Assembly: GCF_014649015.1 (NCBI RefSeq) | Contig: NZ_BMSF01000001.1 | Span: 372,001-436,000, forward strand | DNA: 64,000 nt | Direction of reading: 5' to 3' | DNA from: Streptomyces narbonensis | Lineage (GTDB): Bacteria; Actinomycetota; Actinomycetes; Streptomycetales; Streptomycetaceae | Part shown: positions 20,265 to 29,120 of the stretch, piece after piece | Position numbering within the stretch: position 1 is the stretch's first letter | Layout of the letters: each line of letters begins with the position of its first letter | Translations under genes and position numbers: made by a program | Notes under the pieces: model-generated | Database searches by the model: none | The model's input: the letters and a program-made list of their open reading frames with translations, nothing else | Told to the model about the DNA's origin: nothing

Positions 20265-20732
20265 ATGAAGCAGGAGTTGAGGGTGGCGGCCTACGCCGTG
20301 TGCGTCCGTGACGGGGAGGTCCTCCTCGCCCGCTGGGTGTCGAGCGACGGCAGGAAGAGGTGGACCCTGCCGGGCGGCGGCATGGACCACGGCGAGGAGC
20401 CGGTCGACGCCGTCGTCCGCGAGGTCGAGGAGGAGACCGGGTACGTCGCCGAACCCACCTCCCTCCTCGGCATCGACTCGATCCGCCGGAACTGGATTCG
20501 CCGCCTCGGCGCTCCCGGCGACTTCCAGGGCCTGCGGATCATCTACGAAGCACAGGTCACCGGGGGTGTCCTGCGGAACGAGACCGGCGGCTCGACCGAC
20601 CTCGCCGCCTGGCACCCGCTCGACGCCGTCCCCGGCCTGCCGCGCGTCGAACTCGTCGACATCGGCCTCGACCTGTGGCGCGAGCGACCCCCCGTCGGCC
20701 GCTCCCGCCTCGCCCATCCGTCGAACGACTGA
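20265..20732 (+). CDS. Nudix hydrolase
   Basis: This is a 155-residue Nudix-fold pyrophosphohydrolase. The Nudix box occupies residues 38-60 in the GX5EX7REUXEEXGU arrangement, with Arg52, Glu53, Glu56 and Glu57 as the core metal-binding residues (REVEEETGY). The preceding beta strands are ELRVAAYAVCVRDGEVLLARW. Substrates are nucleoside diphosphates linked to another moiety and cannot be specified. The ATG lies 9 bases after the HPP-protein stop, so the two are likely an operon. Confidence 0.94.
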   Translation: MKQELRVAAYAVCVRDGEVLLARWVSSDGRKRWTLPGGGMDHGEEPVDAVVREVEEETGYVAEPTSLLGIDSIRRNWIRRLGAPGDFQGLRIIYEAQVTGGVLRNETGGSTDLAAWHPLDAVPGLPRVELVDIGLDLWRERPPVGRSRLAHPSND

Positions 20733-20874
20733 CCCCTCCGCGGCGCCCTTCGGTGCCTCGCCGTCAAAGGGCTGAAAAGCGCTCAACCGTCACCGGCCCT
20801 CTCAACCGTCCGGCAGACCCCGCGGTCCTCCCCGCCGACCGCAGTACGCACAGCAGAGTTTCAGGGGAGCCCGC

Positions 20875-22041
20875 ATGTCAGCCGTACGCACGACCCGCAC
20901 CGTCCTCGCCGCCGCCCTGGTCGCGGGGCTCACCGCCACGGCGCTCGCCACCCCCGCCCTCGCCGCCGCGCCCGCCCCGGCGAAGACGTCGGCCAAGCCG
21001 CAGCGGGGCCACTCCGCCACCCAGCAGGCCCTCGACGCCGCCGTCGCCGCGGGCGTCCCCGGCGCCGTCGCCCAGGCCCGCGACGCGAAGGGCGCCTGGA
21101 CCGGCACCGCCGGCGTCCGCAAGGGCGACGACCGCTACCGCGTCGGTTCCATCACCAAGACCTTCGTCGCCACCGTGCTCCTCCAGCTCCAGGCCGAGGG
21201 CCGCATCGACCTCGACGACCCGGTCGAGAAGTGGCTGCCCGGAGTCGTCCAGGGCAACGGCCACGACGGCCGCAAGATCACCGTCCGCCAGCTCCTCAAC
21301 CACACCAGCGGCGTCTACAGCGTCACCTCCGACCCCGGCTTCCAGGAGAAGGTCTTCGGCCCCGGCTTCCTGGAGCACCGCTACGACCGCTGGACCCCGC
21401 GCCAGCTCGTCGACATCGCGATGACCCACGAGCCGGACTTCACCCCCGGCACCGCCTGGAACTACTCCAACACCAACTACGTCCTGGCCGGCATGGTGAT
21501 CGAGAAGGTCACCGGCCGTCCGTACGGCAAGGCGGTCGAGAACCGCATCATCAAGCCGCTCAAGCTCCGCGCCACCAGCGTCCCCGGCACCGACGTGCGG
21601 ATGCCGAAGCCGAGCTCACCCGCCTGGTCCAAGCTCTACCGCGACCCGAACGCGCAGGTCCACGACGTCAGCGAACTCAGCCCCACCCTCGCCTACGCGG
21701 CCGGCGAGATGATCTCCGACTCCAACGACCTGCAGACCTTCTACCGCGCGCTGCTCAAGGGCAAGCTGCTCCCGAAGGCCGAGCTGAAGGAGATGACCAC
21801 CACCGTCCCGATCTCGCCCGATCTCCCCGAAGCGGGGTACGGACTCGGGCTCATGAAGCAGAAGCTGAGCTGTGGCAAGGAGATCTGGGGCCACGGCGGC
21901 GGCATCCACGGCTCCTCCTCCGACGCGCAGGTCACCCGCGACGGCCGCCACTCCCTCGCCCTGAACTTCAACGCCGACTGGACGGGCGACTCCCAGCCGG
22001 TCCTGGAGGCCGAGTTCTGCGGCGTCACCCCGAAGGGCTGA
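20875..22041 (+). CDS. Secreted serine hydrolase of the beta-lactamase/DD-carboxypeptidase class
   Basis: This is a 388-residue exported enzyme with an N-terminal signal peptide (VRTTRTVLAAALVAGLTAT core, cleavage near ALAAAPA). The serine beta-lactamase-fold motifs are visible: Ser92-x-x-Lys95 in VGSITKTF, Tyr197-Ser-Asn in WNYSNTNY, and a HGGG box at His340 in WGHGGGIHG. The arrangement is that of class C/R61-like D-alanyl-D-alanine carboxypeptidases and related esterases. GGGGAG precedes the ATG by 6 bases. It stands alone on the plus strand and converges on the DUF559-like gene. Its wall substrate is inferred only from the family. Confidence 0.92.
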   Translation: MSAVRTTRTVLAAALVAGLTATALATPALAAAPAPAKTSAKPQRGHSATQQALDAAVAAGVPGAVAQARDAKGAWTGTAGVRKGDDRYRVGSITKTFVATVLLQLQAEGRIDLDDPVEKWLPGVVQGNGHDGRKITVRQLLNHTSGVYSVTSDPGFQEKVFGPGFLEHRYDRWTPRQLVDIAMTHEPDFTPGTAWNYSNTNYVLAGMVIEKVTGRPYGKAVENRIIKPLKLRATSVPGTDVRMPKPSSPAWSKLYRDPNAQVHDVSELSPTLAYAAGEMISDSNDLQTFYRALLKGKLLPKAELKEMTTTVPISPDLPEAGYGLGLMKQKLSCGKEIWGHGGGIHGSSSDAQVTRDGRHSLALNFNADWTGDSQPVLEAEFCGVTPKG

Positions 22042-22062
22042 TCCGGCCGGCCCTCCACCGGG

Positions 22063-23070
22063 TCAGCGCGGCAGGACGACGACGTACGCGCTGGGCTGCC
22101 GGTCCGGCGCGGCCATCAGGGCCGTACGGACCACGGTGGCCTGCTGGTCGAGGGCCTCGCGCAGCTTGCGCGGGGTCAGGTGGACGACCGTGATGCCGAG
22201 CCGCTCCAGGTGCTCGCGCTTGCGGGTGTACTCCGACCACAGCGCCTCGTCGTCCTGCCGCGGCGCCCGGGTGTCCAGTTCGACGGCGACCGCCTGGTCC
22301 GGCCAGTAGGCGTCCACCCCGCCGAGGTGCGGGCCGCCCGGCAGCCGCAGGTCCACGTTCCACAGCGGGTCCGGCAGCCCGAACTCCCGCACCATCTCGT
22401 ACAGCCGCTCTTCGGAGAGCGAGCGCCCCTCCACGAGGAGCGTGTCCACCGCGTCCACCACGTGCGGCCGGGTCAGCAGCCGTGCCCGATTCAACTCCCG
22501 GACGATCGCCGCCGGTTCGCAGTGCCCGCCGCGGACCGCCTCCGTGAGCAGCCGGCGTACGGTCTCCGCGTCGTCAAGGCCCGCGACCGCGTCGGCGACG
22601 GCGCGGGCGGCCGGGGCGACGGGGAGACCGGTGAGCTCCACGGGCTCCGGGTGCTCGGCGGCGCGCACCACCCGCACCCAGCCGGTGGAGCGCAGCCGCC
22701 GGGTGCGCGGGACGAGCACGTCGATCCGGTCCAGGGCGGTGAGCGGGGGAGCGGAGGAGAAGCGGTGCAGGGTCAGCGCGGCGAGGCCGGTGATCATCGC
22801 CTCGGGGGCCTGCGGGGGCACGGACCCGCCCCGACGGGCGTACAGGAGCGCGGCGCCCAGCCGGTCCTCGCTGGTCGGCGGGCCGGGCTTGAGGAGGAAG
22901 ACGCCGGGGAGCAGCTGCTGCCAGCCGCCACCGGGCCGGCAGCGCGCGGCGACCTCGCCGGCGGGGACGCCCTGGGACCTCAACTGTGCTGCGGATACGA
23001 GCCGTTGGGTGCGGCCGGTACGCGAGGCGAGGGGGAGGGGGCGGGGGGTGATGGGGGTGTTGTGGTTCAT
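22063..23070 (-). CDS. AbiEi-like/DUF559-like protein with a nuclease-fold C-terminus
   Basis: This is a 335-residue protein. Residues about 18-60 resemble the N-terminal winged-helix of AbiEi-type proteins (VSAAQLRSQGVPAGEVAARC...WQQLLPGVFLLKPG). The C-terminal 100 residues have the DUF559/very-short-patch-repair-like pattern: VDAYWPDQAVAVELDT, then KREHLERLGITVVHLTPRKLRE. The Asp and Glu in those beta strands fit a PD-(D/E)XK core, without the usual extra Lys nearby. Such genes are common in actinobacteria, often as solitary copies. No partner toxin gene is adjacent. A TTTAGGG-N9-CCCTAAA dyad lies upstream. Confidence 0.75.
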   Translation of the reverse strand: MNHNTPITPRPLPLASRTGRTQRLVSAAQLRSQGVPAGEVAARCRPGGGWQQLLPGVFLLKPGPPTSEDRLGAALLYARRGGSVPPQAPEAMITGLAALTLHRFSSAPPLTALDRIDVLVPRTRRLRSTGWVRVVRAAEHPEPVELTGLPVAPAARAVADAVAGLDDAETVRRLLTEAVRGGHCEPAAIVRELNRARLLTRPHVVDAVDTLLVEGRSLSEERLYEMVREFGLPDPLWNVDLRLPGGPHLGGVDAYWPDQAVAVELDTRAPRQDDEALWSEYTRKREHLERLGITVVHLTPRKLREALDQQATVVRTALMAAPDRQPSAYVVVLPR

Positions 23071-23127
23071 GCCGGGGGTCTTCCGCTTCCGAAGGCTCCC
23101 CTAACCTCTGTTACACGCTCGTCGACA

Positions 23128-23150
23128 TTTAGGGACAAGCTCGCCCTAAA
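23128..23150 (-). promoter_or_regulatory. TTTAGGG dyad upstream of the AbiEi-like gene
   Basis: TTTAGGG (23128-23134) and CCCTAAA (23144-23150) form a perfect 7-bp inverted repeat with a 9-base spacer, 57 bases before the gene start, in an A/T-enriched patch. It is a plausible operator or promoter element. Confidence 0.45.
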
Positions 23151-23219
23151 GTACGCACGTTCGAGTGCCGATGAGGGGCGCCCTCCAGAGCGCGCGGCAC
23201 CTGTACCCGCACCCGCACG

Positions 23220-23259
23220 CCGACGGGGGCCGCGCGCCGAAGCGCACGGCCCCCGTCGG
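23220..23259 (-). terminator. Terminator after pepN copy 2
   Basis: CCGACGGGGGCCG and CGGCCCCCGTCGG form a perfect 13-bp stem 11 bases beyond the stop of the minus-strand aminopeptidase. Confidence 0.8.
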
Positions 23260-23269
23260 AGCGTCGGCC

Positions 23270-25834
23270 CTACGCGGCCAGGCGGTCGCAGGCCTGCGCG
23301 CGCAGCGCCCGCGCCAGGTCGTCCCGCGCCTCCAGGACGAGGCGGCGCAGCGCCGGCGCGGCCGACTCGTGCGCCGTCAGCCAGGCGTCCGCCGCGGCCA
23401 GCGTCTCGTCACTGTCCTGGAGTCCCGGGAAGAGACCCCTGACGACGTCCATGCCGATCTGGATCGACCGGTCGGCCCACAGCTGCTCGATCGCCGCGAA
23501 GTACTTCTCCGCGTACGGCGCGATCAGCTCGCGCTGCGAGGGCTGGACGAAGCCCGCGATCGTCGCCTCGACCAGCGCGTTCGACAGCGTGTCCGACTCG
23601 ACGACCTGCGCCCAGGCCTGCGCCTTGACCGCGGCCGAGGGCCGCGAGGCGAGCAGCCGCACCTGGTGGCGCTTGCCCGTCGCCGTGTCGTCCCGGGACA
23701 GCTCCTCGGCGATCCGGTCCTCGTCCGCCCGGCCGTGCACGGCCAGCGGGGAGAGCAGCGCCCAGCGCAGCTCCTGGTCGACGTCGAGCCCGTCGATCTT
23801 CGCCGTGCCGTCGAGCAGCCCCTCCAGGAGCTGGAAGTCGGCGTCCGAACCGGCCGTGGCCGCGAAGAACCGCGCCCAGGTCAGCTGGTGCTCGCTGCCC
23901 GGCTCGGCCAGCCGCAGCTCGCGCAGCCCGCCCTCGGCGAGCAGCCGCCCGCCCTCCTCGCGCCACTCGGGCGCCGCGTAGAGCGTGACTGCCGACTTCG
24001 TCCAGGCGTGCACCATCTGGACCACGCCGATGTCCGTCTCGCGGCCCGCGAAGGCGAGCGCGACGGAGACGAAGTCCCGGGCGGGCATCAGCCCGTCACG
24101 GGTCAGGTTCCACAGCGCCGACCAGCACAGGGCGCGGGCCAGCGGGTCGGTGATGTCGCCGAGGTGTGCGCGCAGGGTGGCGAGCGAGCCCTCGTCGAAG
24201 CGGACCTTGCAGTAGGTCAGGTCGTCGTCGTTGACGAGCACCAGGTCGGGCTTCTCCTCGCCCGCAAGCTCCGCGACGACCGTCCGGGCGCCGGTGATGT
24301 CGGCCTCGGCGCGGGCGAAGCGCACGAGGTCGCCGTCGGCGGACAGTCGGTAGAGGCCGACCGCCGCGCGGTGCGGACGCGGCTCGCCGCCCTCCTGGAC
24401 GACGGCGAGCTCGGTGATCCGGCCCTCCGCGTCGTAGGTGACGGCCGGCGTCAGCGTGTTCACGCCGGAGGTCTGGAGCCAGGACTTCGCCCAGGACGTC
24501 ATGTCCCGGCCCGAGGTCTCCTCCAGGATCGAGAGGAGGTCGGCGAGGCGCGTGTTCCCGTAGGCGTGACGCTTGAAGTAGCGGCGCGCGCCCTCCAGGA
24601 AGGCGTCCCGGCCCGCGTACGCGACGAGCTGCTTCAGCACCGACGCGCCCTTGGCGTAGGTGATGCCGTCGAAGTTGAGCTTGGCGTCCTCCAGGTCACG
24701 GATGTCGGCCGTGATCGGGTGCGTGGACGGCAGCTGGTCGGCGCGGTAGGCCCAGGCCTTGCGGTTGTTGGCGAAGGTGACCCAGCTGTTGGTGAAGCGG
24801 GTCGCCTCGGCGTTCACGAAGGAGCCCATGAAGTCCGCGAAGGACTCCTTCAGCCACAGGTCGTCCCACCACACCATGGTGACGAGGTCGCCGAACCACA
24901 TGTGCGCCATCTCGTGGAGGATGACGTTGGCCCGGCTCTCGTAGGCGGCCTGGGTGACCTTGCCCCGGTAGATGTACTCCTCGCGGAAGGTCACCATGCC
25001 CGGGTTCTCCATCGCGCCGAGGTTGTACTCGGGGACGAAGGCCTGGTCGTACTTCCCGAAGGGGTACGGGTAGTCGAAGTTGGCGTGGAAGAAGTCGAAG
25101 CCCTGCTTGGTGATCAGGAAGACGTCGTCCGCGTCGAAGTGCTTCGCGAGGCTCTTGCGGCACATCGCGCCGAGCGGGATCTCCAGCTCGGACCCGTCGG
25201 CGAGCGCACGCGTGTAGCTGTCCGTCACGTAGTGGTAGGGGCCGGCCACGACGCACGTGATGTAGGTGGAGATCGGCTTCGTCTCGGCGAACCGCCACAC
25301 GCCCTCGGCGTCCCGCTCCCCGGCGCCGTTCGACCAGACCGTCCAGCCCTCGGGCGCGGTCACCGCGAAGCGGTACGGGGCCTTGAGGTCGGGCTGCTCG
25401 AAGTTGGCGTACACCCGGCGGGCGTCGGCCGGCTCGTACTGCGTGTAGAGGTAGACCTCGCCGTCCTCCGGGTCGACGAAGCGGTGCATGCCCTCGCCGG
25501 TCCGGCTGTAGGCGCACTGCGCGTCCACGACGAGCACGTTCTCGTCGGCGAGGCCGTCGATCGCGATCCGCGAGCCGTCGAAGACGACGGCCGGGTCCAG
25601 CGAGCGGCCGTTGAGGGTGACCGCGTTCACGGAAGGGGCGATCAGGTCGACGAACGTGCTCGTGCCCTCGCCGGTGCGGCGGAAGCGGATCGTCGTCTCC
25701 GAGCGGAAGGTGCGCACCGCCTCGGCGGAGTCGCCGACCGCCGAGCGCAGGTCGAGGACGACCTCGTACCCGTCGACGGACAGCAGCGCGGCCCGCTCGT
25801 GGGCCTCGTCGCGGGACAGATTCTCACCGGGCAC
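23270..25834 (-). CDS. pepN: Aminopeptidase N (M1 family), copy 2
   Basis: This 854-residue zinc aminopeptidase is a paralogue of the enzyme at 8.7-11.3 kb. The start is GTG 25834 (VPGENLSRDEAHER), with GAAGGAG 5 bases upstream; a GTG at 25840 overlaps that site. GAMEN is at about 273-277 and the zinc motif HEMAHMWFGDLVTM begins at His307 (His307, Glu308, His311), followed by WLKESFADFMG. Both copies share the same overall plan, including the SILEETSGRDM segment and the helical C-terminus, so this is an old duplication rather than a recent copy. The specificity difference cannot be read. Confidence 0.95.
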   Translation of the reverse strand: MPGENLSRDEAHERAALLSVDGYEVVLDLRSAVGDSAEAVRTFRSETTIRFRRTGEGTSTFVDLIAPSVNAVTLNGRSLDPAVVFDGSRIAIDGLADENVLVVDAQCAYSRTGEGMHRFVDPEDGEVYLYTQYEPADARRVYANFEQPDLKAPYRFAVTAPEGWTVWSNGAGERDAEGVWRFAETKPISTYITCVVAGPYHYVTDSYTRALADGSELEIPLGAMCRKSLAKHFDADDVFLITKQGFDFFHANFDYPYPFGKYDQAFVPEYNLGAMENPGMVTFREEYIYRGKVTQAAYESRANVILHEMAHMWFGDLVTMVWWDDLWLKESFADFMGSFVNAEATRFTNSWVTFANNRKAWAYRADQLPSTHPITADIRDLEDAKLNFDGITYAKGASVLKQLVAYAGRDAFLEGARRYFKRHAYGNTRLADLLSILEETSGRDMTSWAKSWLQTSGVNTLTPAVTYDAEGRITELAVVQEGGEPRPHRAAVGLYRLSADGDLVRFARAEADITGARTVVAELAGEEKPDLVLVNDDDLTYCKVRFDEGSLATLRAHLGDITDPLARALCWSALWNLTRDGLMPARDFVSVALAFAGRETDIGVVQMVHAWTKSAVTLYAAPEWREEGGRLLAEGGLRELRLAEPGSEHQLTWARFFAATAGSDADFQLLEGLLDGTAKIDGLDVDQELRWALLSPLAVHGRADEDRIAEELSRDDTATGKRHQVRLLASRPSAAVKAQAWAQVVESDTLSNALVEATIAGFVQPSQRELIAPYAEKYFAAIEQLWADRSIQIGMDVVRGLFPGLQDSDETLAAADAWLTAHESAAPALRRLVLEARDDLARALRAQACDRLAA

Positions 25835-25977
25835 GGTCACTCCTTCGTGGCACGTTCGAAACAGCACCGATCCTCCCATGTGCCACTGTCGCGCGGCACA
25901 CGGGAATGCCCGTGACGGCCCGTGGTGTTTGCTCCTTTCGGCGCACCACCGTCAACACGTCCGTACCGAGGAGTGAC

Positions 25978-26613
25978 ATGTCCGAGAGCAGGACCACCGC
26001 AGACTTCTACTTCGACCCGCTGTGCCCGTGGGCCTGGATGACCTCCCGCTGGATGCTGGAGGTGGAGCAGGTCCGCCCGGTCGACGTGCGCTGGAAGGTC
26101 ATGAGCCTGGCCGTGCTCAACGAGAACCGGCTCGACGAGGTCCCGGCCGAGTACCGCGAGATGCTGGAGACCAAGGCCTGGGGCCCTGTCCGTGTGGTCA
26201 TCGCCGCCCAGCAGCTGCACGGCGACGAGGTCGTCGGCAAGCTCTACACGGCGCTCGGCACCCGCTTCCACAACAACGGCGAGGGCCCGACCCGCGAGGC
26301 GATCGTCGGCGCGCTGACGGACGTCGGCCTGCCCGAGGACCTGGTGGAGTACGCCGACAAGGACACGTACGACACCGAGCTGCGCGCCTCCCACCACGAG
26401 GGCATAGGCAAGGTCGGCCAGGACGTCGGCACCCCCGTCATCGCGGTGCCGGGCCCGACGGGCGACGAGGTCGCCTTCTTCGGCCCCGTCGTCACCCCGA
26501 CCCCGCGCGGCGACGCGGCGGCCCGGCTCTGGGACGGCACGCTGCTCGTGGCGTCGACGCCGGGCTTCTACGAGATCAAGCGCACCCGGACGGCGGGCCC
26601 CAGCTTCGAGTAG
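25978..26613 (+). CDS. DsbA-fold, mycothiol-dependent nitroreductase-like protein (single-Cys)
   Basis: This is a 211-residue protein from ATG 25978, with GAGGAGTGAC upstream. The thioredoxin-fold start ADFYFDPLCPWAWMTSRW, the VMSLAVLNENR stretch and the GTPVIAVPGP cis-Pro segment match the DsbA/FrnE-type branch that includes the M. tuberculosis nitroreductase Rv2466c. In that protein, from memory, the motif is CPWC. Here it is Cys16-Pro-Trp-Ala19, so the second (resolving) cysteine is absent and the chemistry would need mycothiol or another thiol. It is cytosolic, with no signal peptide. It is divergent from pepN copy 2 and converges on sodF. Confidence 0.85.
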   Translation: MSESRTTADFYFDPLCPWAWMTSRWMLEVEQVRPVDVRWKVMSLAVLNENRLDEVPAEYREMLETKAWGPVRVVIAAQQLHGDEVVGKLYTALGTRFHNNGEGPTREAIVGALTDVGLPEDLVEYADKDTYDTELRASHHEGIGKVGQDVGTPVIAVPGPTGDEVAFFGPVVTPTPRGDAAARLWDGTLLVASTPGFYEIKRTRTAGPSFE

Positions 26614-26632
26614 GCGGCGCCGCAGGCACAGA

Positions 26633-26667
26633 AGAACCCCCGTGATTCACGTCATCACGGGGGTTCT
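26633..26667. terminator. Bidirectional terminator between the nitroreductase-like gene and sodF
   Basis: AGAACCCCCGTGAT (26633-26646) and ATCACGGGGGTTCT (26654-26667) form a perfect 14-bp stem, followed by a T-rich stretch on the plus strand. Confidence 0.85.
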
Positions 26668-26742
26668 TCCTCTTTACGTCCGCAGGTGAAGGTTGAGAAG
26701 ACGATCACGAGCAGGACGGCGGGGGGCCCTTTCGGGCGCGGA

Positions 26743-27387
26743 TCAGAAGGAGATCAGCGGGACCGAGGCCTTGGCCGCCTGGTAGCGCTTGTTCACGTCC
26801 TGCCAGTTGACGACCTGCCACATGGCCTCGATGAAGTCGACCTTCTGGTTCTTGTACTGCAGGTAGAAGGCGTGCTCCCAGGCGTCGAAGACGAGGACCG
26901 GGACCGAACCCACGCCGACGTTGCCCTGGTGGTCGTAGACCTGCTCGACGACGAGGCGGCCGCTGACCGGCTCGTAGGCGAGGACGCCCCAGCCGGAGCC
27001 CTGGGTCGTCGCGGAGGCCTTCGTCAGCTGCGCCTTGAACTTGGCGAAGGAGCCGAAGGACTCGGTGATCGCGTCCGCGAGCTCACCGACGCCGTCGGCG
27101 GCCAGCGGCTCGCCGCCGCCACCGTCCTTCGGGCTGTTCATGTTGTTCCAGTAGATGGAGTGGAGGATGTGGCCGGAGAGGTGGAAGGCCAGGTTCTTCT
27201 CCAGGCCGTTGATCGCGCCCCACTGGTCCTTGTCGCGCGCCTCCTCCAGCTGCTCCAGGGTGTCGTTCGCTCCCTTGACGTACGCGGCGTGGTGCTTGTC
27301 GTGGTGCAGCTCGATGATCTGCGGATTGATCACCGGCTCCAGCGCCGCGTAGTCGTACGGCAGCTCCGGAAGTGTGTAGATCGCCAT
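26743..27387 (-). CDS. sodF: Superoxide dismutase, Fe type
   Basis: This 214-residue Fe/Mn-family dismutase converts superoxide to peroxide and oxygen in the cytoplasm. The start is ATG 27387 ([16 protein letters not shown]); an upstream ATG at 27432 lies in the operator. Metal ligands are visible as His28 in ELHHDKHH, His76 in [10 protein letters not shown], and the Asp/His pair in [12 protein letters not shown]. The promoter carries a Nur-type nickel-responsive dyad (27416-27432). In Streptomyces, Nur represses sodF when nickel is available and the Ni-enzyme SodN takes over, so this gene is probably nickel-repressed. Confidence 0.96.
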   Translation of the reverse strand: MAIYTLPELPYDYAALEPVINPQIIELHHDKHHAAYVKGANDTLEQLEEARDKDQWGAINGLEKNLAFHLSGHILHSIYWNNMNSPKDGGGGEPLAADGVGELADAITESFGSFAKFKAQLTKASATTQGSGWGVLAYEPVSGRLVVEQVYDHQGNVGVGSVPVLVFDAWEHAFYLQYKNQKVDFIEAMWQVVNWQDVNKRYQAAKASVPLISF

Positions 27388-27415
27388 GTGCCCGGCCCCT
27401 TCGACTGACCTCTTA

Positions 27416-27432
27416 TTGCAACCCGTATGCAA
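27416..27432 (-). promoter_or_regulatory. Nur box (nickel-responsive operator) of sodF
   Basis: TTGCAA-CCCGT-ATGCAA fits the published Streptomyces Nur consensus tTGCaa-N5-ttGCAA, with one mismatch in the non-core position. It lies 29 bases before the sodF start codon. Confidence 0.8.
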
Positions 27433-27502
27433 GTGCAGGCTAACAGTAGGTGCGGTCCATGTTGATCAGCCCTTCGCCCTAGGTCCCGGGGTCCGGACAT
27501 GG

Positions 27503-27539
27503 CGAAACCCCCGAACCGGGCGGTGGTTCGGGGGTTTTG
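27503..27539 (-). terminator. Terminator after amino-acid permease 1
   Basis: CGAAACCCCCGAACC (27503-27517) and GGTTCGGGGGTTTTG (27525-27539) form a 15-bp stem (one G-T pair) about 40 bases beyond the permease stop. Confidence 0.8.
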
Positions 27540-27578
27540 CGGGGGAGTCGGCGTTTCTCGGCGGATCCGGCAGGGAGA

Positions 27579-29003
27579 TCAGGCCGTACGGTCCGCTGCC
27601 GCCGTCCGGGCGGACTTCTGACGTACGAAGCCGACGGCGGCGAGCAGCAGGGTCAGCCCGCCCGTCCAGTACAGCTGCACGCGCGTGCCCTCCTCGCGGG
27701 CCATCAGGAAGAAGATCGCCGCCATGCCGGCCAGTGCCACCCAGGTCAGCACCGGGAACGCCCACATCCGCACGACCAGCTTCTCGGGCGCCTCGCGCTC
27801 GGTGCGGCGGCGCAGCACCAGCTGCGAGGCGGCGATGAAGAACCAGACGACGAGGATGATCGCGCCGATGGTGTTGAGGAGCCAGATGAAGATGTCGTCC
27901 GGCCGCCAGTAGCTCAGCAGCACACAGCCGAAGCCGAAGACGGAGGAGACGAGGACCGCCGGGCGCGGGACGCCGCCGGAGAGCTTGCCGAGCGCCTTCG
28001 GACCCTGGCCGCGCGCGACGAGCGAGCCGGCCATGCGGGAGGCGCCGTAGATGTTGGCGTTCATCGCGGAGAGCAGGGCGACGAGCACGACCACGTTCAT
28101 GATCTGGCCGGCGGCCGGGATGCCCAGGTGGTCGAGGGCGGCGACGTACGGGCCCTTCTCGACGACCGCCTTGTCGTCCCAGGGGACGAGGGTGACGATG
28201 ACCGCCATCGAGCCGATGTAGAAGAGCGCGATCCGCCACATCGCCGTACGGACCGCCTTCGCGACGCCCTGCACGGGGTGCTCGGACTCGGCGGCCGCGA
28301 TGGTGACGGTCTCCAGGCCTCCGTAAGCGAAGACGGAGGCGAGCAGGCCGACGATCAGACCCTCGGAGCCGTGCGGGAAGAAGCCGCCGTCACCCGTGAG
28401 GTTCGCGGCGCCGGGGGCGTCCGTGCCGGGCAGGAGGCCGGTGATGGCGAGCACGCCGATGCCGAGGAAGAGGACGATCGCGCCGACCTTGAGGGCGGCG
28501 AACCAGAACTCGAACTCGCCGAAGTTCTTCACGGCCGCCAGGTTGGTGACGGTGAAGACCACCATGAAGAGCGCAACCCAGGCCCACTCGGGGCTGCCGG
28601 GGAACCAGCCGGTCATGATCTTCGCCGCGCCGATGCCCTCCAGGCCGACGGCGACGCAGAGCAGGAACCAGAAGGCCCAGCCCGAGGTGAAGCCGGCCCA
28701 GGAGCCGAAGGCCCGCTCGGCGTGGACGGAGAAGGAGCCGGAGGCCGGGTTCGCCGCCGACATCTCGCCGAGCATGCGCATCACGAGCATGACGAGGATG
28801 CCCGATATGGCGTAGGCGATGACGATCGAGGGGCCGGCGGCGGCGATGCCGGCGCCGGAGCCGACGAAGAGTCCGGCGCCGATGACGCCACCGAGGGCGA
28901 TCATCGAGAGGTGGCGCTGCTTCAGGCCGTGCGTGAGGCCCTCGGCGGGTGCGGTCGCGCCGTCCTTGCGGTCGGCCGGCGCGGGCGCGGTGGTCCGAGA
29001 CAT
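27579..29003 (-). CDS. Amino-acid permease (APC superfamily), copy 1
   Basis: This is a 474-residue transporter from ATG 29003 (MSRTTAPAPADRKD). After a 30-residue polar leader it has about 12 transmembrane helices. The family signatures are GLKQRHLSMIALGGVIGAGLFVGSG in helix 1 and VMRMLGEMSAANPASGSFSVHAERAFG. The pattern matches the AAT/GabP-type proton-coupled amino-acid symporters. It is the first of three clear paralogues between 27.6 and 32.9 kb. The substrate cannot be assigned from sequence alone. Its promoter region at 29004-29120 holds a TTCAC-N5-GTGAA dyad. Confidence 0.94.
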   Translation of the reverse strand: MSRTTAPAPADRKDGATAPAEGLTHGLKQRHLSMIALGGVIGAGLFVGSGAGIAAAGPSIVIAYAISGILVMLVMRMLGEMSAANPASGSFSVHAERAFGSWAGFTSGWAFWFLLCVAVGLEGIGAAKIMTGWFPGSPEWAWVALFMVVFTVTNLAAVKNFGEFEFWFAALKVGAIVLFLGIGVLAITGLLPGTDAPGAANLTGDGGFFPHGSEGLIVGLLASVFAYGGLETVTIAAAESEHPVQGVAKAVRTAMWRIALFYIGSMAVIVTLVPWDDKAVVEKGPYVAALDHLGIPAAGQIMNVVVLVALLSAMNANIYGASRMAGSLVARGQGPKALGKLSGGVPRPAVLVSSVFGFGCVLLSYWRPDDIFIWLLNTIGAIILVVWFFIAASQLVLRRRTEREAPEKLVVRMWAFPVLTWVALAGMAAIFFLMAREEGTRVQLYWTGGLTLLLAAVGFVRQKSARTAAADRTA

Positions 29004-29102
29004 GGGCGAGCCCTGTTCACTAGCTGAGACGGGGAGGGGAGCCCACAGTCTGGGTGGCCGCACCGCTCAGAAGGAACCGGTATCCGCTATACGGTCACGA
29101 CT

Positions 29103-29117
29103 TTCACACAAAGTGAA
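29103..29117 (-). promoter_or_regulatory. TTCAC-N5-GTGAA dyad upstream of permease 1
   Basis: A perfect 5-bp inverted repeat with a 5-base spacer lies about 100 bases before the permease 1 start, just below the stop of permease 2. It is a possible operator or part of a weak terminator. Confidence 0.35.
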
Positions 29118-29120
29118 GAA

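Noticed and set aside
23165..25915. 916-codon plus-strand frame over pepN copy 2
   Set aside because: It is antisense to a gene with HEMAH and GAMEN motifs, and it has no domain of its own.
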